Assembly: GCA_051278195.1 (NCBI GenBank)
Contig: JBNMQM010000020.1
Span: 5,093 to 69,092, forward strand
Direction: 5' to 3'
DNA from: JAHRVQ01 sp051278195
Lineage (GTDB): Bacteria > Pseudomonadota > Gammaproteobacteria > Pseudomonadales > Azotimanducaceae
Length of the DNA: 64,000 nucleotides
The first letter of the stretch is position 1; the number at the start of each line of letters is the position of its first letter. A model generated the notes under the pieces. The model was given only the letters and a program-made list of their open reading frames with translations, did no database searches and was not told the origin of the DNA. The translations under genes and the position numbers were made by a program. Positions 46,251 through 56,030 of this stretch are shown here, one piece after another.

Positions 46251-46478
46251 ACTTCACCCCTATCAATGATTATCGCGCTCACTATGCTGTTGTCATCTAA
46301 ACCACGTCAACAGCACATGGCGACTTTTTGCGGGTTAATGCTCAATGAAATCGCCAACCAGAGGCTTCCTGTCACATATTCAGAGCAATCTCGATACTGT
46401 TATAACTCACAATGAAGCGAACTATTTCCCAGTCGATTGCACAAGGCCCATTAACGCGTACTGCCAAAGGAAGTATGG

Positions 46479-47414
46479 CTAATGGATTCCGCCAAATGGT
46501 TTCGGAGCCAAAAGACGTCTGATACGATTTTTCAGTCCGCTGCGGACGCGAGCTAGGAAGGATAATTTTAGTGTCGCTAGATGAACCTGAATGCTGTCGA
46601 CCGCGGCATTATTTTCCTCAACATGATCTTCAAAGTTGAAATGGTTGAGCTTGAGACTCATGGGTAACATCTCGACATGGTCTGCTGGCGTGAAATGGTG
46701 GCCCGAGCCGTCTATCCCGATATTTTGTAGCATCGGCGCGTAGGGGTCGGCACAAAGCCCATCGTGCTGGTAAATCGTGGCGTACCAATAGACTGCCCAG
46801 GTGTTGATTTTGTGCTTCCGATTAGCCTCCATCTGCGACCAAAAAAGTCCACTGTCATTTAGATCAAATTCACGTCGATACTGTCGAGGCCAACTAAGAT
46901 GCTGATCTGGGTCGTTGTTATAGTGCTGCCATCGATCCGCCCAGGTCGCCCAACCCCAACAATTCATGCCGCGCCAAAGATAAACGTCCTTTTTCTGATC
47001 ACCTTTCACCTCTACAGGAAAGCACCAACCTGATATGTGCCATACCTTGCTGATCGAGCGATAAAAGTTAAGCCCTTCGTTCATGTAAGCAAGAAACCCC
47101 GGCGACGTCACCATGTCATCCTCAAGCACAATGACTTCGCCAAAGGTTTCGATAAGATCAGTGACGCCCGTGGTAATCGATCGAGCCAGCCCATAGTTAC
47201 TGTCGCGCTCAATCACCTTTACGTCTCTAAAGCCGCTGACTGTCGCCAGATACTTCCTAACCTCTTTGACCTCAGTTTCACTACCAGCTCTTGCCCCATC
47301 GCTGAAGATGATCAGGTCCGACTCGAGCGCCAACGTATTTTGACCAAGCGCAGCAATCGTTCGCCTTGTGTGTACTGGCCGATTGTAGACAAATAAAGCG
47401 ATTGGGGCGTTCAT
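46479..47414 (-). CDS. Glycosyltransferase-like protein (GT2/GNT-I-like fold)
   Basis: A 311-residue cytoplasmic enzyme. It starts with I-A-L-F-V-Y-N-R-P-V-H-T-R-R-T; the sugar-nucleotide metal motif is V-L-E-D-D-M-V near residues 95-101; and G-W-A-T-W-A-D-R-W is in the acceptor region. This layout is known in glycosyltransferases of surface polysaccharide clusters. It overlaps the flippase stop by 4 bp (ATGA) and forms an operon with it. The sugar is not identifiable. Confidence 0.78.
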   Translation of the reverse strand: MNAPIALFVYNRPVHTRRTIAALGQNTLALESDLIIFSDGARAGSETEVKEVRKYLATVSGFRDVKVIERDSNYGLARSITTGVTDLIETFGEVIVLEDDMVTSPGFLAYMNEGLNFYRSISKVWHISGWCFPVEVKGDQKKDVYLWRGMNCWGWATWADRWQHYNNDPDQHLSWPRQYRREFDLNDSGLFWSQMEANRKHKINTWAVYWYATIYQHDGLCADPYAPMLQNIGIDGSGHHFTPADHVEMLPMSLKLNHFNFEDHVEENNAAVDSIQVHLATLKLSFLARVRSGLKNRIRRLLAPKPFGGIH

Positions 47415-48736
47415 GGCGCTCTTAACAAGTAGAAAGGAAAAAAGGCCTGTAGCTTTAGCCTGATAATGGCTCTTAGCCTTTTATCAAAAACATCATATAA
47501 AAGACTACTCGAAAACTGCGCCAACAAGGTTGCAAAGGCGGCTCCAGCAATTCCGTACTGTGGTATCAGCACCAAGTTCAACAAAACATTAACGATCACG
47601 CCCAGCAAGGCTCGATACAAAGATATCATCGTCATGTTATTAGCAATCAAATAATTCGAGGATGCAACGCCCAGGAAAACAAAGACGCTAGACCATGCGT
47701 GGATAACCAAAACACCTGCCGAAGGTGCAAATGGGTCTCCGTAAAGAAGCTGGATAAGCTCTCCAGCAAACAACGCAAGCGGCAACGCTATCGCAACCCC
47801 CATCCAGACCAGCAATGTATACAAGCGTCTAAGACGCTGCTGGAAAAGAACAGTGTCACTTCGCGCATTAATAACAGCCGGAAATACCGACGCTGCGATT
47901 ACTACAGGAATGAAATACAACGCCTCGGTAAGGCGCGTCGCCGCGGCATAGTGACCAACAGAATCAACCTCCAGCATGTTTCTAATCATGATCTGATCAA
48001 TTTTCAGATATAGAGAAACTGCCGCTGCGGAGAGGAGCAAAGGCCATGCATCACTCATAAGGCGCTTCGCAGTATCTAAAGAAAATCGCCACAACCGCCA
48101 GGACTCAGCTTTGGTCAGGTAGTGGTAACCGAGGCAAATTGCGACGACAAGTGCATCAAAGCTTATCGCCACCCCGAACCAAAATAAATCTGCGCCAATC
48201 AATATCAGGTAAATTTTCAAACTGCTCGTGAGCGCTAAACCGATCGCTTGCGAGATTGCCACGTACTTTGATAGCACCTTGGCCTGAAAATAGTAGTCGA
48301 CAACGTTTACAGTCTGGAACAGATGAGCGGCACCAACAACAAAGATCAGCAGAGCAACATACCGTGTCTCACCCAGCATCATCGTCGCAACGCCTAAGCT
48401 TAAGAGCATCACTATTGAGCCAACCAGTTTGAGCACGAATGCCGTGCCCAACAATTCATCGCGTTGATCCTCGTGCTTAACGAGCTCTCTAATCACAATG
48501 CTATCAAGGCCGAGCGTTGCCAGCGCCGAAAACATAAACACCAGACTTTGTACATAGGAGAGTAAACCAAAATTCTCTGGGCCAAGATATCGCGTGACCC
48601 ATACGGCGACACCCAAACCTACCGCCAGTCGATAAACTCGCTCTAACAGCAACCATAAGGTATTCGAGGCATATCGCCTGATGCCAGCGTGTTGACTAAG
48701 CTCTTCTTTAAGCTTTACTAGGCGGTCAAGTATCAT
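47411..48736 (-). CDS. Polysaccharide flippase (Wzx/MATE-like)
   Basis: A 441-residue integral membrane protein with about 12-14 helices of the polysaccharide_synt/Wzx type. It starts with the typical segment N-T-L-W-L-L-L-E-R-V-Y-R-L, followed by Y-L-G-P-E-N-F-G-L-L-S-Y and a helix-rich body. It is predicted to move undecaprenyl-linked oligosaccharide across the inner membrane. Co-transcribed with a glycosyltransferase; only these two genes of such a cluster are present here, with another GT2 gene at 59277. Confidence 0.88.
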   Translation of the reverse strand: MILDRLVKLKEELSQHAGIRRYASNTLWLLLERVYRLAVGLGVAVWVTRYLGPENFGLLSYVQSLVFMFSALATLGLDSIVIRELVKHEDQRDELLGTAFVLKLVGSIVMLLSLGVATMMLGETRYVALLIFVVGAAHLFQTVNVVDYYFQAKVLSKYVAISQAIGLALTSSLKIYLILIGADLFWFGVAISFDALVVAICLGYHYLTKAESWRLWRFSLDTAKRLMSDAWPLLLSAAAVSLYLKIDQIMIRNMLEVDSVGHYAAATRLTEALYFIPVVIAASVFPAVINARSDTVLFQQRLRRLYTLLVWMGVAIALPLALFAGELIQLLYGDPFAPSAGVLVIHAWSSVFVFLGVASSNYLIANNMTMISLYRALLGVIVNVLLNLVLIPQYGIAGAAFATLLAQFSSSLLYDVFDKRLRAIIRLKLQAFFPFYLLRAP

Positions 48737-48811
48737 AAGTCTGTTGGCAAAAAGGAGGAGCCCAGTGTATCAACATCTGGTCGTAAAGATCCTTTAAAGC
48801 CTATTGACGGG

Positions 48812-49696
48812 TCACTCAGACCTTCCACAGATAACGCCATTTGCGATGGCGAGATCCCCGCTTTCATTCAGGACGCGATAGAAAACTTGAATTTCTTGGT
48901 CAACAACCACTGAGCCAAAGCACTGCACATGGATGGATGTATCCATCAAAACCATGGCTCTCAGTTGGCCGCAGAGTCGCGTGATGCGGCGCGGATCGCC
49001 ATCGAAGCAACGATTAACAACCGTTGTCAGTGCGTGCGCCTTGGTTGCGCTGCCGTGCAGAATAATGTTTGGCAGGCCTGCTGCTACAGCGACACTGCGC
49101 TCGGTATGAATGGGGTTATAAATATCTGCGCACTCGGTATATTGTTGGCCTGCGTGCCGCGGAATATAGATGCTCTCTGCCCAGATAGGCTCAACGGGCA
49201 AATCACTAACAAATGGCGCTGCAGGAGACAGCTCTATTTCTCTATCAAGTCCATTCAACGTCGCGCCTCTGGTGATGCCGTTGTAATCCAACTCTGCAAT
49301 CAATTCGCCGCGACTATTTGTCATGCGAAAGCGATCAACACTAAAAACTCCGGGAGGGATCTTTTTCCTGGAGATGAGCTGACCTTGTACCGTCACCGTT
49401 TGATTTTGTTCAAAAGGTTTATGAATCCTGAGGTCTGTTTCCGCATGTACACCGAATGGTGCCGCGCGGACATTGAGCGGCAAATCTGGCCGAAAACGCG
49501 TATTCCACTGGAGTGCAAAGCTGATTGCAGGGTGCACACTGAGACCACCGACCCTTGTGTCATCAAAGTAGGCTTCGTTGGTGTCGTTGATCGATGCCGC
49601 GTAAGCCATAATTTTTCTGGTGTTTAGCGCATAAGATTTCGCGATGGTAAACCCACCAACATCATTCACATCAAGCTCGCCGGGACCTTCGGTCAT
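48812..49696 (-). CDS. MaoC-like (double hotdog) dehydratase family protein
   Basis: A 294-residue tandem hotdog protein. The C-terminal half has the MaoC-type hydratase motif Y-T-E-C-A-D-I-Y-N-P-I-H (Asp and His active-site positions) followed by G-L-P-N-I-I-L-H-G. The N-terminal half has A-A-S-I-N-D-T-N-E-A-Y-F-D-D as the degenerate counterpart. Such proteins hydrate enoyl-CoA or related thioesters. It is divergent from the acyl-CoA ligase at 50010, suggesting a shared CoA-ester pathway. Confidence 0.83.
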   Translation of the reverse strand: MTEGPGELDVNDVGGFTIAKSYALNTRKIMAYAASINDTNEAYFDDTRVGGLSVHPAISFALQWNTRFRPDLPLNVRAAPFGVHAETDLRIHKPFEQNQTVTVQGQLISRKKIPPGVFSVDRFRMTNSRGELIAELDYNGITRGATLNGLDREIELSPAAPFVSDLPVEPIWAESIYIPRHAGQQYTECADIYNPIHTERSVAVAAGLPNIILHGSATKAHALTTVVNRCFDGDPRRITRLCGQLRAMVLMDTSIHVQCFGSVVVDQEIQVFYRVLNESGDLAIANGVICGRSE

Positions 49697-50009
49697 GCTA
49701 GTTTCTCTCTTCCTAAAAAGTGGTCAATAAAAATATTCAGCCGTCGCCATAGGTTCTTAATCCGAACATTATTTCGCGGGCCGCCATTTGGCAGTGCCAT
49801 AATTGGCAGGTTAACATCGGTCTAGGCTCAGTGAATAAACCGGTTTATGCTACGACATTATTTCCGTACTGTTTCGGCACTGTTTCAGCACTAGTCAGGT
49901 ACTATTTAGGTCCTGTTTTCGTAGAATAGCTGCCACAGCTAGGGCAGCCATCAATGGCCACTTCGATGGCTATCTCAATAATTATAAGAATCATCACGGA
50001 GATAACAGC
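49697..50009. other. 313-bp divergent intergenic region
   Basis: It separates the MaoC-like gene and the acyl-CoA ligase gene. It contains two adjacent 11-bp near-repeats, ACTGTTTCGGC and ACTGTTTCAGC (49868-49889), and a 6-bp hairpin GCTGCC/GGCAGC (49929-49948). Both could be regulatory; neither matches an operator I know. No gene is seen. Confidence 0.5.
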
Positions 50010-51569
50010 ATGCTTGCGATGAGCCAACTCATTAACCGCTTAAGTCAAACAGATCCCAATATGATCGCGACGTCAAACGGCGATCGAGTCCAAACCTGGC
50101 GCGAATTTAACAGCAAAGTAGCACGGTTTGCCGGAGGGCTACAAAAGCTCGGTGTCAGCGACGACACCTCCGTGGCAATTCTGGCACTCAACAGCGATCG
50201 CTATTTAGAGTTTATGTTTGCCGTGCCCTGGGCCGGTGGTGTTTTTCAGCCGGTTAACACGCGCCTTGCAGGTCCTGAAATCGTGTATTGGCTAAATGAT
50301 TCTGCTGCAAAAGTGCTCATATTGGATACGTCGTTCGCACCGCTCGTTGCGTCTATCCGATCTGAACTCGCACACATAGAACACTTTGTTTTTATCGATG
50401 AAGGCTCTTGTCCTGAGGGTTGCTTATCCTATGACGACCTCGTCGCAGCAGACCCTGTGCCCGATGCTGGTAGAAGCGGCGACGATGTCGCTGGCCTGTT
50501 CTATACCGGCGGCACTACCGGTAGATCAAAAGGTGTGATGCTGACCCACAACAATCTGGTGATTAATGCCATGCAGGCTGCACCGTTGATGAATAGCCTG
50601 CCCGGCGATCGTATTCTTCATGTTGCCCCCATGTTTCATATTGCCGACGCGATTGTTTGTATGACTTCAGTTGTGATGAGCGGCTCCAACTATTTCCAGC
50701 CCGGCTTTGACCCTGTTGCAACCATGGAAGGCATTGCGCAACATAACATCGAACGCATGATTCTGGTCCCAACCATGATCAACATGTTTGTCAACCACCC
50801 TTCAATTCGGAATTATGATTTATCCAGTCTACGCGTAGTGCTCTACGGCGCGTCACCGATGCCAGAAGCTGTGATCAAGAAGGCGATGGAGGAACTACCG
50901 CAAGCTCGCTTCTATCAAGCCTATGGCCAAACAGAAGCAGCGCCTTGTATTACGATATTGTCCGCAGAACGACACACCTTCGAAGGTCCACTGGCGGGTA
51001 AAATAAAATCTGCTGGTCAGGCGGTACCAGGTGTTGATCTTGCGATCGTCGATGATGACAACAATCCAGTTGAAACTGGCATCGTCGGAGAAGTCTGCAT
51101 GCGTGGCGCAAACGTAATGAAAGGATACCGCAACATGCCAGAGCAGACAGCCAAGACGATTGTCGACGGCTGGCTTCACACTGGTGACGGTGGTTATATC
51201 GACGAGGACGGCTTTTTGTTTATCGTCGACCGAGTGAAAGACATGATTATCTCGGGCGGCGAAAACGTTTACTCGGCAGAAGTTGAGAATGCCCTGTATC
51301 AGCACCCCGCGATAAATCAGTGTGCTGTGATTGGCGTTCCCGATGAAAAATGGGGTGAGCAGGTACATGCGGTTGTGGTGCCACACGACGGCCAAAAGGT
51401 AACAGAGGACGAAGTGATCGCTCACTGCAAGGCCTTGATCGCCGGATTTAAGTGTCCTCGATCGGTCTCATTTCAAAGCGAACCATTGCCATTATCCGGT
51501 GCTGGTAAAATTCTTAAGACAGAACTTAGGAAGCCTTTTTGGCCGCAAGGCGAACGCAGCGTTAACTAG
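50010..51569 (+). CDS. Long-chain/medium-chain acyl-CoA ligase (AMP-forming)
   Basis: A 519-residue adenylate-forming enzyme. The P-loop motif is Y-T-G-G-T-T-G-R-S-K-G (about residue 168). Y-G-Q-T-E follows, then the core motif H-T-G-D-G-G-Y-I-D-E-D-G. The hinge is R-V-K-D-M-I-I-S-G-G-E-N-V-Y, and the C-terminal catalytic Lys is in A-G-K-I-L-K. It activates a fatty or aryl acid to the CoA ester. A GGAGAT ribosome site precedes the ATG. The neighbouring MaoC gene is divergent. Chain-length preference is unknown. Confidence 0.9.
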   Translation: MLAMSQLINRLSQTDPNMIATSNGDRVQTWREFNSKVARFAGGLQKLGVSDDTSVAILALNSDRYLEFMFAVPWAGGVFQPVNTRLAGPEIVYWLNDSAAKVLILDTSFAPLVASIRSELAHIEHFVFIDEGSCPEGCLSYDDLVAADPVPDAGRSGDDVAGLFYTGGTTGRSKGVMLTHNNLVINAMQAAPLMNSLPGDRILHVAPMFHIADAIVCMTSVVMSGSNYFQPGFDPVATMEGIAQHNIERMILVPTMINMFVNHPSIRNYDLSSLRVVLYGASPMPEAVIKKAMEELPQARFYQAYGQTEAAPCITILSAERHTFEGPLAGKIKSAGQAVPGVDLAIVDDDNNPVETGIVGEVCMRGANVMKGYRNMPEQTAKTIVDGWLHTGDGGYIDEDGFLFIVDRVKDMIISGGENVYSAEVENALYQHPAINQCAVIGVPDEKWGEQVHAVVVPHDGQKVTEDEVIAHCKALIAGFKCPRSVSFQSEPLPLSGAGKILKTELRKPFWPQGERSVN

Positions 51570-51596
51570 CAGACAGGTTGGCAACAAGGGGGAAAT

Positions 51597-52484
51597 ATGG
51601 CGATCACGATACTCGACGGTGGCATGGGGGGAGAAATATCAGCCCGAATTGACGGTGCAGGCCATGGGCTTTGGTCGGCCAAGGCACTGATCGACGCGCC
51701 GCAGATTGTTCAGGATATACACCGAGAGTTTATCGATGCCGGAGCGCGCATCATCACCACCAATACCTACGCCACAATACCCAGTTATCTCGGCAAAGAG
51801 GGCATGCAGAGCCAGTATCTTGAATATACGCGCCTTGCGGGTGAGATTGCTCGACGGGCCGCAGCCGCGTCTGGCAGAACAGACGTTAGGGTCGCCGGCT
51901 CGTTACCACCGCTGTCTGAGAGTTTTCGCCCAGACCTCGTACCTCCCGCAAGCGAGGCACAGCCGATTTACCAAAGTCTGGTTAACGCCCTAAACCCCTT
52001 TGTCGATCTGTTTATCTGTGAAACCATGTCGACCGCCGAGGAAGCCTTCAATGCGGCCAGCCAGGCAGTCCAATATGGCGGCGGCAAAGCTGTGTTTGTC
52101 GCCTGGACACTGAACGAAACTCCTGGCACTGGATTACGCAGCGGCGAACCCATCAAGACCGCCTATGAGCGCCTGCTATCACTCGACGTCACCGGCTATA
52201 TGCTTAACTGTACCTCGCCAGAAGCCATCGTTGTGGGACTAAAGGAATTACACGCACTCACCGACAAACCAATTGGCTGCTACGCCAATCGCATCAATAA
52301 AGTCCCAGAAGGTTGGACCCTCGACAACGACATCTATGCAGACCGTCGTACCGATGTCACCACAGACTATTTTGTCGATATGTGTGTCAAATGCGCCGAT
52401 GCCGGCGCAACCATTATCGGTGGCTGCTGCGGTATTGGGCCGGCGGACATTAAAGCACTGTCAGACCAGATAGGTGCCGCCTAG
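51597..52484 (+). CDS. Homocysteine S-methyltransferase family protein
   Basis: A 295-residue TIM-barrel enzyme. It begins I-L-D-G-G-M-G-G-E, typical of the family. The zinc-binding cysteines are in M-L-N-C-T-S and in the C-terminal I-I-G-G-C-C-G. A strong AAGGGGGAAA lies directly upstream. Homologues transfer a methyl group from S-methylmethionine, betaine or a related donor to homocysteine. The convergent neighbour is a dimethylglycine/sarcosine dehydrogenase-like gene, which makes a betaine or methylated-glycine donor an attractive inference. It is 27 bp downstream of the ligase gene. Confidence 0.85.
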   Translation: MAITILDGGMGGEISARIDGAGHGLWSAKALIDAPQIVQDIHREFIDAGARIITTNTYATIPSYLGKEGMQSQYLEYTRLAGEIARRAAAASGRTDVRVAGSLPPLSESFRPDLVPPASEAQPIYQSLVNALNPFVDLFICETMSTAEEAFNAASQAVQYGGGKAVFVAWTLNETPGTGLRSGEPIKTAYERLLSLDVTGYMLNCTSPEAIVVGLKELHALTDKPIGCYANRINKVPEGWTLDNDIYADRRTDVTTDYFVDMCVKCADAGATIIGGCCGIGPADIKALSDQIGAA

Positions 52485-52504
52485 CAGCCATTTCGAAGTG
52501 AAGC

Positions 52505-54955
52505 CTAGGCCGGTCCTTTCAGCTTCTGGTTTTTAGGGTCATAGAACGCGGTCAATTGCGGTGTTATTGGGAAACGCTCTCCTGCCACCTCAACTTCGAA
52601 AGACCCATCAGCAAGCCACTGTCGATTCACACCCGCATCGTGATGAAGCGCGGCAATCCCCAGACTACGCCCGACCCGGTGACCCCACATCGCAGAGGTG
52701 GTCAGCCCGCATTGCTGCCCATTGATGAATATCGGCTCATCGTGCACCAACATTGGCAGTTGCTCACCCACCACGGCAAAGTTAACCAGGCGGCGAGTTT
52801 GTTTGCCGCGGGACTTCAGCACTGACTCTCGGCCGACAAAATTGCCTTTGCTAGCGTCGATGGTAAACCCAAGTCCGGCAGCATAGGGGTGAATCTGATC
52901 ATGGATGTCATGGCCCCAGTGCCGATAGCCTTTTTCGATACGGCAGGCATTCATGGCGTGAAAACCGGCATGGGTAATATTGGGCTTTGCATCGACGATG
53001 CTTTTATAAAGCGCCAAAGCATCAGCCGTCGTGACGTAGAGTTCGTATCCAGGCTCACCCACATAACTCAATCTATTCGCCCGCACTGCCATGCCGTTTT
53101 GCTCAAACCGACCAGATTGGTAGTAGTCCGGCAGTGCACTGCTGCTCGTTAATCCGAGAACCTGCCTGAGCAGTACATGGGACTCTGGCCCCATCAAACC
53201 TATCATCATGATGTTTTCAGTTTCATTGACTACGGCGACATCGGCATAGCGACTCGCGTGACGCTGCAGCCAGGTGAAATCGCGCCGTTCCGAGGCACAG
53301 CTAGACACCACCATGTATTCGTTTTCAGCGACGCGGGTGATGGTGACATCGGCCTCGATGCCGCCACGCTCATTCAACCATTGGGCATACACGATCTGAT
53401 CGATCGCCACGTCCAGATTACTGGTCGAAATGTGATTCAATAACGCTGTTGCATCTGTCCCTGTGACACGAAATACCGGATAGCTGGACTGATCGAATAA
53501 CGCGATTGAGTGTTGCAGCGCCAGGCACTCCCGTTGACAGTGATCAAACCAGTTTTGTTCGCCGTAGCTATGCACGTAGTCGTCGCCAATTTTCGTCGAG
53601 TACCAGTTAGGCCGCTCCCAGCCAGCCAACTCACCCATCACCGCACCACGTTTAATCAGTTCATTGTGGAGTGGACCTAGGCGCTGATTTCGAGCGGTTT
53701 CAAACTGACGATAGGGCCAGTGCATGGCATATAGGAGCCCCAGAGTCTCTTTAGTCCGCTCCACCAGAAAGGGTCGCTTCGATTGATAGGGAAATGTTCG
53801 ACGGATATCCACATCCCACAGATCCATGGGGGGATGGCCATCGCGAATCCATTCTGCGAGGACTTTACCCGCGCCGCCCGCGGACTGAATGCCAATGGAG
53901 TTAAAGCCGCAGGCAACAAAGAGGTTTTTGACTTCAGGAGTCTCGCCCAGCAGGTAACGATCATCGGGGGTAAAGCTCTCGGGGCCATTGAAGAACAACT
54001 GCAAGCCAGCATCGGCAAAAGGCGGATATCGATTGGCCGCCAAATTTAGCAGTGGTTCAATATGATCGAAATCTTCTGGCAGCGTACCGAACTCAAAGTC
54101 CTGTGGAATACCACTCATACCCCAGGGTTTAGCGGCCAATTCAAAACAGCCAAACAGCAACCGTCCGGCATCAACTTTGTAGTAGGCCTGCTCGTCCGGC
54201 ATACGCAGAGTCGGTCGCATCTTTGCGAGGGCGTCAATTGACTCGGTCACGACATAGAAATGTTCAGCCGCTTGCAGTGGAATAGAGACGCCATGTTTCT
54301 GCCCAAAATCACGGCTCCACATACCTGCAGCAATGATCACATGGCGCGCACGAATGCTGCGCCCGTCACTGAGGCGCACGCCGCAGATCACGTCATTTTC
54401 AATCAGTAGATCTGCCACCTCTACCTGCTCGACAATCTGAGCGCCGCCCTTTCTCGCACCGCGCGCCAAAGCCAAGGTGGTATCAACTGGGTTTGTTTGT
54501 CCATCACCGGGAAGGTAAACCCCGCCCTTTACCTGATCCAAATTCAGCTCAGGCCAATCGTCATGAATGTCACCGGGCCTAATTATACGGCAGTCAACGT
54601 CGAACGCGCGGGCGAGCGTTGCCTGCCGTTTCAGCTCCTGTAATCGTTCATCGTTTAGCGCAACGGTCATAGAACCGGTATTACGGAAACCTGTTGCCTG
54701 CCCCGTTAACGCTTCCAGTTCTTCGAATAATTCAACAGTGTATTTGGCAAGACGGGTCATATTAAGGCTAGCGCGCAATTGAGCCACTAGGCCGGCTGCA
54801 TGCCACGTAGTGCCCGACGTTAACTTTTTTCGCTCGAGCAACAACACATCACAAATGCCGAGCTGCGTAAGATGGTAGGCAATAGAACAACCGATGATGC
54901 CGCCACCAATGACGATGACATTCGTTGAATCTGGCAGATCATGACTCACAGGCAA
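52505..54955 (-). CDS. Dimethylglycine/sarcosine dehydrogenase-like flavoprotein with GcvT domain
   Basis: An 816-residue two-domain enzyme. The N-terminal DAO domain has the FAD motif V-I-G-G-G-I-I-G-C-S and the segment G-T-T-W-H-A-A-G-L, whose His is the covalent FAD site in mammalian dimethylglycine dehydrogenase. The C-terminal half (from about residue 420) is GcvT/aminomethyltransferase-like (for example Y-V-G-E-P-G-Y-E-L-Y-V), which would bind tetrahydrofolate and capture the released one-carbon unit. Length and order match the DMGDH/sarcosine dehydrogenase family. It is monocistronic and convergent with the homocysteine methyltransferase. Confidence 0.88.
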   Translation of the reverse strand: MPVSHDLPDSTNVIVIGGGIIGCSIAYHLTQLGICDVLLLERKKLTSGTTWHAAGLVAQLRASLNMTRLAKYTVELFEELEALTGQATGFRNTGSMTVALNDERLQELKRQATLARAFDVDCRIIRPGDIHDDWPELNLDQVKGGVYLPGDGQTNPVDTTLALARGARKGGAQIVEQVEVADLLIENDVICGVRLSDGRSIRARHVIIAAGMWSRDFGQKHGVSIPLQAAEHFYVVTESIDALAKMRPTLRMPDEQAYYKVDAGRLLFGCFELAAKPWGMSGIPQDFEFGTLPEDFDHIEPLLNLAANRYPPFADAGLQLFFNGPESFTPDDRYLLGETPEVKNLFVACGFNSIGIQSAGGAGKVLAEWIRDGHPPMDLWDVDIRRTFPYQSKRPFLVERTKETLGLLYAMHWPYRQFETARNQRLGPLHNELIKRGAVMGELAGWERPNWYSTKIGDDYVHSYGEQNWFDHCQRECLALQHSIALFDQSSYPVFRVTGTDATALLNHISTSNLDVAIDQIVYAQWLNERGGIEADVTITRVAENEYMVVSSCASERRDFTWLQRHASRYADVAVVNETENIMMIGLMGPESHVLLRQVLGLTSSSALPDYYQSGRFEQNGMAVRANRLSYVGEPGYELYVTTADALALYKSIVDAKPNITHAGFHAMNACRIEKGYRHWGHDIHDQIHPYAAGLGFTIDASKGNFVGRESVLKSRGKQTRRLVNFAVVGEQLPMLVHDEPIFINGQQCGLTTSAMWGHRVGRSLGIAALHHDAGVNRQWLADGSFEVEVAGERFPITPQLTAFYDPKNQKLKGPA

Positions 54956-55139
54956 GTCCGAATATTAAGCAATTTCAGATGATAATTGAGTTCTGCCAAC
55001 GATGCTGCCAAATCTGGCTTAATCAGACACGGCGCAGTTTACTCTGGTACTTTCTCTGATACGTATCCCTGATACTTTTACTGGCACTTTGCGCTGACCC
55101 CATTTATTGTCTTTTTTTATCTCAAATAAGTGTGACGCA

Positions 55140-56024
55140 ATGAGTATTGAGCAATGGCCAGCTGCACCTGATCTACAGCGTGCCGATATTAAGATCAGCC
55201 TAGGTGACAACGAGTTCTTAGGTCACCTGGTTGCACCGCCTGCAGCACAAGGACCGAGACCACTGGTGCTGGTGATTCACAATTACCAGGGACTCAAATT
55301 TTTTGACGTCGACGTTGCCGAATACCTTGCCAGGCTGGGCTATGTCGGCCTTGCCATCGATATGTATGGCGCGATCGTGCCCGCTAACGAGCGTACTTGG
55401 CCGAAAAATGCCGAACATATTCCCGATTATCAGAAGCAGTGTTTCGAAGGCATGGTGTCTTGTGATCATGACCACGCCTATTTTCGCGACCTAATCGAAG
55501 CCTGGCGCAAAGCCGGCATGGCGCATCCCAGCGTTGACCCGTCATTATCAGCTAGTGCCATTGGCTACTGCTTTGGTGGTGTCGCCGTACTCGAGGCCGT
55601 TCGAGGTGGGCTCGACTTTGCCGGCGTGGTTTCATTTCACGGTCTACTGCAAACAGGAGAAGATCCCAGCCCTAGCAACAATGGCGCACATCGCCCTGCC
55701 CTCAAACGATGTGACAATCACCATAATACCAACACCGTTGTAATCATCGAGAACGGCGCAGCCGACCATCTGGTGCTGCCGGAGCATAAAGAGCGGTTCT
55801 ATGAGGAAATGAATGCCGCAGGCGTGCAGTGGATCTTCAACGATCATGCCGGGACACCGCATGGCTTTGCCTTGCCGCCAACCATAGGACCACCGGGACG
55901 CTTACATGAGGCCACCGACCGGCGCTCCACTATGACCATGCTCAATCTACTGCGGGAACTTTATCCAAACGTCAAACAGAACCCCGTCGCCGTGAATGGT
56001 GCAGGGACAGCGATACCGCTGTAG
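55140..56024 (+). CDS. Dienelactone hydrolase family protein
   Basis: A 294-residue alpha/beta hydrolase. The nucleophile is Cys in G-Y-C-F-G-G, the Asp is in N-G-A-A-D-H-L and the His in G-T-P-H-G-F, the usual DLH triad. The frame is open from a TTG at 55107, but ATG at 55140 starts just before the fold. Dienelactone hydrolases open lactones from ring-cleavage of catechols, but many relatives have other esters as substrates. No catechol genes are nearby. Confidence 0.85.
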   Translation: MSIEQWPAAPDLQRADIKISLGDNEFLGHLVAPPAAQGPRPLVLVIHNYQGLKFFDVDVAEYLARLGYVGLAIDMYGAIVPANERTWPKNAEHIPDYQKQCFEGMVSCDHDHAYFRDLIEAWRKAGMAHPSVDPSLSASAIGYCFGGVAVLEAVRGGLDFAGVVSFHGLLQTGEDPSPSNNGAHRPALKRCDNHHNTNTVVIIENGAADHLVLPEHKERFYEEMNAAGVQWIFNDHAGTPHGFALPPTIGPPGRLHEATDRRSTMTMLNLLRELYPNVKQNPVAVNGAGTAIPL

Positions 56025-56030
56025 GCTGGT

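Noticed and set aside
48929..49627. 232-codon plus-strand ORF
   Set aside because: It is antisense to the MaoC-like gene, has no ribosome site and shows no domain-like pattern; it is a shadow.
49868..49889. Two-copy 11-bp repeat upstream of the acyl-CoA ligase as an operator
   Set aside because: Only two imperfect copies and no known motif; mentioned but not claimed.
50895..51425. 176-codon minus-strand ORF
   Set aside because: Antisense shadow of the acyl-CoA ligase gene.
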